In this document: one piece after another, positions 15,099 through 20,890 of the stretch
Position numbering within the stretch: position 1 is the first letter of the stretch
How the letters are laid out: each line of letters starts with the position of its first letter
NCBI GenBank assembly: GCA_031274845.1
Contig: JAISPN010000006.1
Coordinates: forward strand, 1 to 20,890
Origin: Acidobacteriaceae bacterium
GTDB taxonomy: Bacteria > Acidobacteriota > Vicinamibacteria > Vicinamibacterales > CAVVIG01
Direction of reading: 5' to 3'
DNA: 20,890 bases
Position numbers and translations under genes: made by a program
Notes under the pieces: generated by a model
What the model saw: the letters and a program-made list of their open reading frames with translations, nothing else
Databases searched by the model: none
What the model was told of the DNA's origin: nothing

Positions 15099-15998
15099 TC
15101 AGGGGAGTTCCGCGTAGATGGCTTCAACCGCCGCCTGCATCCGGTCCGAGGCATAGCCAGGATATTTGGCCGCGAGGTTCATCGCTTTCGCCGCATCAGC
15201 CGCAGACGTCCCCGCCTTCTTGGCGGCCGTCGCGCCCGCAAGCAGATCGGCTGTGAAGCGCTGATACTCCTGCAGATCTTTTGGCGCCATCACCGGACTG
15301 TGTCCAGGAATCACGGTGTCGAAGTCCTTGATCGCGGCAAGCGCTTTCGCCAACGTCTTTGGAAACTCCACGCCGCTCCCACCGTTGTTGCGATCGAGGA
15401 GCGGCGCATCCTTCCACGCAAACATGTCGCCGGTCTGCAACACACGCAGCGCCGGAAAGACGACGAAGGTGTCGCCGCTGGTGTGTCCCGCGCCGAAATA
15501 ATAGAGATCGATGCGATCCTTGCCGCTGCCAATCGTCATCGTGTCCTTGAACGTCCGCTTCGGCAGAAACTGCGCGTTCGCTCCCTTGAACGCGTCCATC
15601 TTGCTCATGTTTGTTTTGGTGTTCTCGTGCGCGACGATGTCCACCGTGGCTGGGAACGCTTCGTTGCTCCCCGTGTGATCGCCGTGCGTGTGCGTGTTGA
15701 TGATCCGCGTCACGGGCTTACTGGTCACCGCGCGAATCTTCGCCAGGATGTCAGGTCCATATCCAGCCAGCTTCGTGTCGACGACCGTGACACCGCTGTC
15801 GGTGATGAAGACGACGGTATTGCCCCCGGTGAACTGCGAGCGATCCGTCGGATTCGACGACGCAATGATGTAGAGGTTGTCCTTCACCTTCTGCAGGTCT
15901 GGCAGCACCGCGCGCGCGGCCGGCTGCTGCACGGCAGCGACGCCCATCGAGAGCGCGCCGATGCCAACAAAGATCAGAAAGAAACGTCCGCGTGTCAT
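15099..15998 (-). CDS. Exported metallo-beta-lactamase-fold hydrolase
   Basis: ATG 15998 has AGGAGG with a 6-nt spacer, located inside the last codons of the malate synthase gene; one nucleotide separates that stop from this start. The product is 299 aa. A signal peptide ends near VAAVQQ. The full zinc-site set is present: HTHGDH (103-108), H172 in GAGHTSGD, D191 in QTGDMF and H233 in PGHSP. The C-terminal 60 residues are helical (AATAAKKAGTSAADAAKAM). Exported MBL-fold proteins of this type (SoxH/quinoprotein-relay-like or lactamase-like) have varied substrates; antibiotic hydrolysis should not be assumed. Coupling to malate synthase is unusual. Confidence 0.86.
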   Translation of the reverse strand: MTRGRFFLIFVGIGALSMGVAAVQQPAARAVLPDLQKVKDNLYIIASSNPTDRSQFTGGNTVVFITDSGVTVVDTKLAGYGPDILAKIRAVTSKPVTRIINTHTHGDHTGSNEAFPATVDIVAHENTKTNMSKMDAFKGANAQFLPKRTFKDTMTIGSGKDRIDLYYFGAGHTSGDTFVVFPALRVLQTGDMFAWKDAPLLDRNNGGSGVEFPKTLAKALAAIKDFDTVIPGHSPVMAPKDLQEYQRFTADLLAGATAAKKAGTSAADAAKAMNLAAKYPGYASDRMQAAVEAIYAELP

Positions 15999-15999
15999 G

Positions 16000-17913
16000 T
16001 CAGTCCTCCTCGAGAACCGTGGAAGGTCCGAAATCAAAGTTTTCCGTACTGCGCTGTCCGTCGCGATCGAAACGTGCCCGCACACGGTTGATTCGCTGCG
16101 TTGCTTCGTCAAGGCTCTCGATGCCGAGCGTGGCATTGAGCAGATCGACATACCACGGCTGCTTCACCGGATCGACGACGTAGGTTTCGACGATCGCGCG
16201 CGCAATCGGCAACGTCGTCGTCTTCGAATCGTCGTGGACGTCGCGGTCGCTCGCCTGTTGCAGCTTGGCATATTCTTCCGCGAGAAGCCGCTTGAACAGC
16301 GCCTCGGTAAACACATCCCCAGCCGCCACGCCCGCCGCGGGATCAGCCTCGGTGAGCTTCGCCTGCTTGTGGACCCATTCCCACAAGATGCTCAAGCGGA
16401 TTTCCCCAGTGGCCATGTCCTCCATGAGATAGAGCACATCGGGATCGCCAAAGAAATCCGCCGGCTTGAGCGCGGCGGCCTGCATCCCCTGCTCGAACGC
16501 ATTGCCGTACTGCGTCGCCACGCTGATCAAGTCGCGCGCGCCACGGACGGTTCTCGGCGCTGGTTCAAGCAGCGTCAACCGATCGGCATCGTCTTCTGTG
16601 TAGGAAAGCGGCGGAAATTGACGGCCACACTGATTCTCCTGCCCCACCCGCTCCCACACCGGCCGGACGATCTGCACCATCTTCCAGTGCGCGACCCATT
16701 TACCGCTGGCGCCTTCGCGCTGCTCGCGTTCAGCGCCAGCCACGGCGCGCGCCATCCCGCGCGTCACGCCGTTGGGCGACCCAACCGGAATGTTCGGCTC
16801 CATTCCGCCTTGCCACAGCGCGCACTGACCTTTCGCGTCAGGCGTGTTGACGGCACGCCGCACGCGATCTTCGTAGTGCCGCATGTAGCCGTACGTCATC
16901 GTCACCGCGTCGATGTTTGGCGTGACAAACGCGGTATCCCACGCGCGGGCATCAGCGACGCTGTTGATGTAATCCCATCGCCCGGTGTTGAAACCGACAA
17001 AGCGCGGGCCGAGCGCCGCGCGAATCTCCATCAACTGGAAGCACGCTTCGAGTTGCTCGACGAGCACATAGGTCTTGATCGCGCCACGCGCCAGACCGCA
17101 CTCACGTTCAAGCGCGCTGAGGATGGCGTTCCACCATGCCGCTTCGCTCGCCGTCTGGATCTTCGGAAGGTACAGCACGATCGACGATCCCGCCGCCTCC
17201 AAGCGCTCGGCGTTACCGACGACATAGAGGACGCTATCGACGATCGAGGCGGAAAATCCGTCGCCGGAGGCGTGACGGATGTGACGGTCGTCAAGGTGAA
17301 GCCCGCGCGGCCGGAAAATTTTCGTCGTAAACGACAACTGGCGGCGCCAGTCGTCGACGATCGGCCGGCCGAAGAAATCCCGGCCCCACGCGTTCATCTC
17401 CCGCGACACCGTATCAGCGACGCCTAAAAACAGCGGATCGCCAGCCATCGCCAGCTTCAAATTTCGCTGGTTGTCGAACGCCATCGTCGACAACTGCCCA
17501 AGCGCATCCTCGCCGTCGAACATCCAGCCATCGGCGCCGGACAGCAACGCGTACGCGACGTTGCGAATACTCTCTGTCACGCTGCCGCGCGGCCGGGCGG
17601 CAGGTCCGGTCCCCTGAATCCACTGACGCTGCAAATCGTGCGGAATCTCGCTGCCGGTGAAGCTGCCTTCACGCGCCTCTCGCACCGTCAGCGATGTGCC
17701 GTGGATGGTCTCGTCCGGATCGAGAAAGGTGATCGGCTGTCGATGGCGAAAGCGCGTCGCTCGCCGCGCAAGACGCGCCTCCATCAACGCCTTGCGCTCG
17801 CCGTCGAACGGGACGAGCGCGTGCAGCGCGGCACGCACTGCAGGAGTCAGGACATCGCGGTACTCAGCGGCGATGCTCGCGCGGATCTCGAGGCGTCTCA
17901 ACGCGCGTCCCAT
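16000..17913 (-). CDS. aceB: Divergent malate synthase, isoform A type
   Basis: The product is 637 aa from ATG 17913 (16-nt overlap with the upstream gene); a GTG at 17931 is an alternative. Malate synthase condenses glyoxylate with acetyl-CoA to malate. Family marks in order: NQRNLKLA (148-155), RPRGLHL (201-207), LYLPKIQ (247-253), VLVEQLEA with E286, GFNTGRWDYI with D314, a GGMEPNIP block (369-376) and LMEDMATGEI with D499, the place of the catalytic base in isoform A. Known isoform A enzymes are about 530 aa; this one is about 100 aa longer, with the excess mainly at the N-terminus and after the base. The usual 'FMADFEDA' block is WMFDGEDALG. No isocitrate lyase is in the window. The gene lies in a tight set with exported TPR and MBL proteins. 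Gene symbol by homology only; a related acyl-CoA ligase/lyase specificity cannot be excluded. Confidence 0.8.
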   Translation of the reverse strand: MGRALRRLEIRASIAAEYRDVLTPAVRAALHALVPFDGERKALMEARLARRATRFRHRQPITFLDPDETIHGTSLTVREAREGSFTGSEIPHDLQRQWIQGTGPAARPRGSVTESIRNVAYALLSGADGWMFDGEDALGQLSTMAFDNQRNLKLAMAGDPLFLGVADTVSREMNAWGRDFFGRPIVDDWRRQLSFTTKIFRPRGLHLDDRHIRHASGDGFSASIVDSVLYVVGNAERLEAAGSSIVLYLPKIQTASEAAWWNAILSALERECGLARGAIKTYVLVEQLEACFQLMEIRAALGPRFVGFNTGRWDYINSVADARAWDTAFVTPNIDAVTMTYGYMRHYEDRVRRAVNTPDAKGQCALWQGGMEPNIPVGSPNGVTRGMARAVAGAEREQREGASGKWVAHWKMVQIVRPVWERVGQENQCGRQFPPLSYTEDDADRLTLLEPAPRTVRGARDLISVATQYGNAFEQGMQAAALKPADFFGDPDVLYLMEDMATGEIRLSILWEWVHKQAKLTEADPAAGVAAGDVFTEALFKRLLAEEYAKLQQASDRDVHDDSKTTTLPIARAIVETYVVDPVKQPWYVDLLNATLGIESLDEATQRINRVRARFDRDGQRSTENFDFGPSTVLEED

Positions 17914-19025
17914 GGGAACTGATTCGTCCACTCAAGGAACGCCTGCACGCGCGGTTTGTTCTTGTCCAGCCAGTCGCGCACGCCGGTCACCGGCGCCCGT
18001 TGCAGAATCCAGTACACAAACGGCTCGACATCATTCCGCTTCTTCAGCTCCGCGAAGTACGGCAGATACTGACGGCCGACGAAGGTCTCTTTATATTTTC
18101 CGGGGTCGAGCGCGGCCAGCCGCGTCACGATGTCGTTCACCTGCGCGAGGAGCGTCGGCATCTCGCCAGCCCCGTTATCCATGGCCGTCACGATCGCTTG
18201 CTGCCCGATCGCGAACTGACGATCGATGGCGGAAAAGTCCCCCTCGTCGGTCTTTGACGCTGGCGTCTGACTGGCCATCGCTGTCGCCTGACCACCAGAT
18301 GTCGCGGGAAGCCCGCCGCGCAGAATCGCGCGCCACCACCCGATCGCCTGGAGCGCCCGGCCGTTGGTCGGATCGAACAGAAGCGCTTTCGAAAACGCGA
18401 GCAACGCCGGCGTCTGATACCCGCCGCTGCGAAACACCTGGCCGAGCATCAACTGGATGTCGACGTCAGTGGGGTCGACATCGGCGCCACGTTTCAGCGA
18501 GCGGCGCGCTTCGCCTTCGTTCTTCAGGCTCTCGAGATAGGTGATCGCCATGTTGTGATAGAGCACGCTGGCGTCTGGCACCGCCGCGATGCCGCGCTCG
18601 TATTGCTCGATCGCCTTTTGCGGCTCACCCGCCGCGTCGTACGACTCGCCGAGCAAGTCGTAAAACATCGGCAACATGTCCGACGCGTACTCGGTGCCAC
18701 GGTTCGCCGCGTCGCGCCCTTTCACGTAATCCTTCTTGGCAAGATACGAGAACGCCATCTCGTAGAGCGCCGTCATGTTCGCCGGACTGTGCGCGAGCAC
18801 TTCCTGATACTTCGCGATCGCCTCGTCGTATTTCTCCTGATCGTGTAGCCGCACGCCGTCGCGAATGATGGCGTCATCGGCGGGCGTCGAGACCGTGGCG
18901 GCTTTTCTCGGAGCCGCGTTTGGAGCCGCCTTCGGTTGCGCGGCGGCAGGAAGCGCCGTGGCAACGAAGAGGAACGTCAGAAGTGTGCAGAGATATCGCA
19001 TAGGGTGCTTCAGAAAGGCCTTCAT
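17898..19025 (-). CDS. Exported tetratricopeptide-repeat protein
   Basis: The product is 375 aa from ATG 19025, preceded by AGAGG with an 8-nt spacer. A signal peptide ends near LPAAAQ (about residue 30), followed by an Ala/Pro-rich linker. Residues about 50-225 hold four to five TPR units, for example LHDQEKYDEAIAKYQEVLA, EMAFSYLAKKDYVKGRDAA, DAAGEPQKAIEQYERGIAAV and QVFRSGGYQTPALLAFSKAL. After a Gly/Ser/Thr linker the C-terminal region (about 260-375) is helical without repeats. TPR proteins are protein-interaction scaffolds; the partner is unknown. It is the first gene of the leftward run and overlaps malate synthase by 16 nt. Confidence 0.82.
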   Translation of the reverse strand: MKAFLKHPMRYLCTLLTFLFVATALPAAAQPKAAPNAAPRKAATVSTPADDAIIRDGVRLHDQEKYDEAIAKYQEVLAHSPANMTALYEMAFSYLAKKDYVKGRDAANRGTEYASDMLPMFYDLLGESYDAAGEPQKAIEQYERGIAAVPDASVLYHNMAITYLESLKNEGEARRSLKRGADVDPTDVDIQLMLGQVFRSGGYQTPALLAFSKALLFDPTNGRALQAIGWWRAILRGGLPATSGGQATAMASQTPASKTDEGDFSAIDRQFAIGQQAIVTAMDNGAGEMPTLLAQVNDIVTRLAALDPGKYKETFVGRQYLPYFAELKKRNDVEPFVYWILQRAPVTGVRDWLDKNKPRVQAFLEWTNQFPWDAR

Positions 19026-19111
19026 TGTAGCTACCTCTTCACGCCAGCGTCATCCTCTACCGACGACGCGCGGGCGCGCCGCCTCGCCATCAATAAATTC
19101 GACTCGAACCG

Positions 19112-19140
19112 TAGATTCATATCGGACTGGAACGTATAAT
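19112..19140 (+). promoter_or_regulatory. Putative modABC promoter
   Basis: A perfect TATAAT lies at 19135-19140. At 17 nt upstream the sequence is TAGATT (19112-19117), a weak -35. It lies about 60 nt before the modA start. The 176-nt space between the TPR gene and modA holds nothing else I can support, and no clear ModE-type operator was recognised. Confidence 0.45.
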
Positions 19141-19201
19141 TCAGGCCAACCATCTTGTGCTGACGTCTCCATCTGACACCGTCTCCACCGAGAGAGGCGC
19201 C

Positions 19202-20005
19202 ATGCGTGCGCGACGACGCTGGGCCGCGGGCGTCCTGGCGCTGGCCGCGGCGCTTGTCGCGTCAGGCCTCGTGCCGGCGCGCGCCGCCGCGCAGGATCTG
19301 ACGATTGCCGCCGCCGCCGATCTGCAGGCGGTGTTCCCCCTCATCGTCTCGAGCTTCGAGCAGCGGACCGGCCGCCATGTCCGCACGACGTTTGGATCGT
19401 CCGGAAATTTCTTCTCGCAGATTCAGAACGGCGCGCCATTCGATCTGTTCTTCTCCGCCGACATCGACTACCCGAAACAGCTGGAACAGGCGGGACTGAC
19501 CGAACCTGGCACGCTTCGTCCGTACGCCAAAGGCCAACTGGTGCTCTGGACGCTGAAGACGTCAGGCATCGACGTCACGAATGGACTTGGCGTCCTGCTC
19601 GATCCACGCATCCACCACATTGCGATAGCGAACCCCGAGCACGCGCCGTACGGGCGCGCGGCCGTCGCGGCGATGCGCGCGGCTGGCGTCTACGACCAAG
19701 TTGCCTCGAAACTGGTGCTCGGTGAAAGCATCGCGCAGGCCGGACAGTTCGCGCAGACCGGCAACGCGGACGTCGGACTGCTGGCGCTCTCTATCGCGCG
19801 CGCACCGGCGGTGCAGTCCATCGGCGCGTACGTCGACGTCCCCGCCACGCTCTATCCTCCTATCGAGCAGGGCGCCGTCATCCTGAAACGCGCGCAAGAT
19901 AAAACGCTGGCGGCACAGTTTCTTGCGTCTTTCGACCGGCCCGAGATCGCCGCGATGCTGACGCAGTTTGGATTCATCACATGGACTGGACAGCCGTCGC
20001 GCTAA
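19202..20005 (+). CDS. modA: Molybdate ABC transporter substrate-binding protein
   Basis: ATG 19202 follows GAGAGG with a short spacer; the frame extends 15 codons upstream, but this start gives a clean signal peptide (RARRRWAAGVLALAAALVA to ARAAAQ, about 30 residues). The product is 267 aa, near the family's usual 250. The mature protein begins DLTIAAAADLQAVF, with GSSGNFFSQI (66-75), PFDLFFSADIDYP, ANPEHAPYGRAA and NADVGLLALS, all in the order typical of ModA. It binds molybdate or tungstate in the periplasm and delivers it to ModBC. Its last 25 nt overlap modB. Confidence 0.93.
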   Translation: MRARRRWAAGVLALAAALVASGLVPARAAAQDLTIAAAADLQAVFPLIVSSFEQRTGRHVRTTFGSSGNFFSQIQNGAPFDLFFSADIDYPKQLEQAGLTEPGTLRPYAKGQLVLWTLKTSGIDVTNGLGVLLDPRIHHIAIANPEHAPYGRAAVAAMRAAGVYDQVASKLVLGESIAQAGQFAQTGNADVGLLALSIARAPAVQSIGAYVDVPATLYPPIEQGAVILKRAQDKTLAAQFLASFDRPEIAAMLTQFGFITWTGQPSR

Positions 20006-20652
20006 GCCTTCGTCTGGCGATGATCGTGACCGGCGTCCTGCTTGTCGCCGGCGTCCCGATCGCCTACTGGCTGACGTTTTCAACCTGGCGCGGCAAGTTT
20101 CTCGTCGAATCACTCGTGGCGCTGCCGCTGGTGCTGCCGCCAACCGTGCTCGGATTTTACGTGCTCGTCGCGATTGGATCGCGGAGTCCGCTCGGACAAG
20201 CCTGGCTCGCGCTCACCGGTTCTCCGCTGGCTTTCACATTCAAGGCGCTGGTCATCGCCTCGGTGCTCTACAGCCTGCCGTTCGCGGTGCAGCCGATCGC
20301 CTCGTCGTTCGCGCTGGTCGATCGCGGACTGCTCGAAGCCTCCGCCACTCTTGGCGCATCACCGCTCACGACCTTTCGACGTGTCGTGTTGCCGCTCTCG
20401 CGTGACGGGATCATCACCGGCGCCGTCTTGACCTTCGCCCACACGATCGGCGAATTCGGCGTCGTCCTCATGGTCGGCGGCAATCTTCCCGGCGAAACGC
20501 GGACGATCTCGATTGCCATCTACGACGAAGTACAGGCGGTCAACCTGACACGCGCGCAGCTCACCGCTCTGGCGCTGCTTCTCTTCTCGTTCACCGCCCT
20601 TGCGATCGTCTACGGCACGATCCGCAAGCCGTGGACGGTGCCGCACGCCTGA
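19981..20652 (+). CDS. modB: Molybdate ABC transporter permease
   Basis: The product is 223 aa from ATG 19981, inside the end of modA. About five transmembrane segments are present, starting with LRLAMIVTGVLLVAGVPIAYWL. The PLVLPPTVLGFYVL segment and the EAA loop (EASATLGASPLTTFRRVVLPLS) that contacts the ATPase are both typical of ModB, as are GEFGVVLMVGGNLPGET and ISIAIYDEVQ. It forms the inner-membrane channel for molybdate. Its stop TGA shares a base with the modC start (TGATG). Confidence 0.95.
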   Translation: MDWTAVALSLRLAMIVTGVLLVAGVPIAYWLTFSTWRGKFLVESLVALPLVLPPTVLGFYVLVAIGSRSPLGQAWLALTGSPLAFTFKALVIASVLYSLPFAVQPIASSFALVDRGLLEASATLGASPLTTFRRVVLPLSRDGIITGAVLTFAHTIGEFGVVLMVGGNLPGETRTISIAIYDEVQAVNLTRAQLTALALLLFSFTALAIVYGTIRKPWTVPHA

Positions 20653-20890
20653 TGCTCACCGCATCCCTCCGCGCACAGCGCGCCTCCCGATTCACGCTCG
20701 ATGTTGATGTGCGCATCGAACGCGGCGTGACGATTCTCTTCGGCGCGTCTGGCTCCGGCAAGACGACACTGCTCCGCTGCCTGGCAGGACTCGATACGCC
20801 GGATGCCGGCCGCATCGTGATTGGCGATCACGTCGTGTTCGACTCGGCCAGCGGCCTCAATCGTCCGCCGCAGGCGCGCCGCATCGGATT
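20652..20890 (+). CDS. modC: Molybdate ABC transporter ATP-binding protein, N-terminal part
   Basis: ATG 20652 shares its A with the modB stop. The frame is open to the window end, giving 79 codons plus two bases, so most of the protein lies outside. Visible are ITILFGASGSGKTT-like Walker A (GASGSGKTT, about 37-45), LLRCLAGLDTPDAGRI and NRPPQARRIG just before the expected Q-loop. These fit ModC, the cytosolic ATPase of the molybdate importer. Whether the C-terminal molbindin domain is present cannot be seen. Confidence 0.9.
   Translation, partial: MLTASLRAQRASRFTLDVDVRIERGVTILFGASGSGKTTLLRCLAGLDTPDAGRIVIGDHVVFDSASGLNRPPQARRIG

Noticed and set aside
15081..15101. TGACG...CGTCA inverted repeat after the MBL gene
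   Set aside because: Only 5 bp with a 9-nt loop and no T-run; expected by chance in such GC-rich DNA.
14787..16091. Plus-strand open frame of 434 codons
   Set aside because: It is antisense to the MBL and lipocalin-like genes, with Arg-rich composition and no motifs.
15877..17427. Plus-strand open frame of 516 codons
   Set aside because: It lies opposite malate synthase, is Arg/His-rich and has no domain sense; a shadow caused by high GC.
1..20890. tRNA, rRNA, CRISPR, insertion sequences, prophage or defence genes
   Set aside because: No array of direct repeats, transposase, integrase, terminal inverted repeat or RNA gene was recognised on reading both strands.

Overview
The window is about 65-70% GC over most of its length and densely coded on both strands. 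It carries many exported proteins of types that are common in Acidobacteriota, especially Vicinamibacteria-like soil genomes: DUF6152, an exported protein with a 'DGHPDLNGIWQ' motif, CxxCH proteins with 'MPP' motifs, heavy-metal-binding-domain proteins, DUF6644 membrane proteins and exported metallo-beta-lactamase-fold proteins. The taxonomic call rests on gene content only. No rRNA, tRNA, CRISPR array or insertion sequence was seen.

Left part (1-5724). A truncated outer-membrane beta-barrel gene runs leftward off the edge. Divergent from it is a rightward cluster of three exported proteins: a two-module VOC protein, a protein with three tandem and progressively degenerate heavy-metal-binding motifs, and a CxxCH protein fused to a PHM-like fold that has lost its copper histidines. 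The last two overlap by 17 nt. A 22-bp hairpin separates this cluster from a DinB-family gene. The DinB gene converges on an exported CxxCH protein, and their two stop codons overlap inside the 4-base palindrome CTAG.

Middle (5725-11576). A phospholipase-D-superfamily protein lacks the Asp of both HKD motifs. Next come a GT-C type membrane glycosyltransferase of clearly lower GC, an exported alpha/beta hydrolase with an intact Ser-Asp-His triad, a 10-13 bp hairpin, and two tandem DUF6644 membrane proteins coupled by an ATGA overlap.

Right part (11604-20890). A long leftward run reads, in transcription order: exported TPR protein, divergent malate synthase A, exported metallo-beta-lactamase fold protein, small exported lipocalin-like protein, small coiled-coil protein, GT4 glycosyltransferase, exported 'NGIW' protein and DUF6152 protein. 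Most junctions are overlaps or gaps of 1 to about 40 nt, so large parts are probably co-transcribed. Divergent from it is a molybdate ABC transporter operon, modA-modB-modC, with modC cut by the window end. A perfect TATAAT lies upstream of modA.

There is no obvious defence or mobile system. The observations most worth a second look are the exported metal/heme cluster at 479-3900 with degenerate metal sites in two proteins, the PLD protein with both HKD aspartates replaced, the divergent malate synthase translationally packed between an exported TPR protein and an exported MBL protein, and the long intergenic hairpins at 3931-3982 and 10487-10520.
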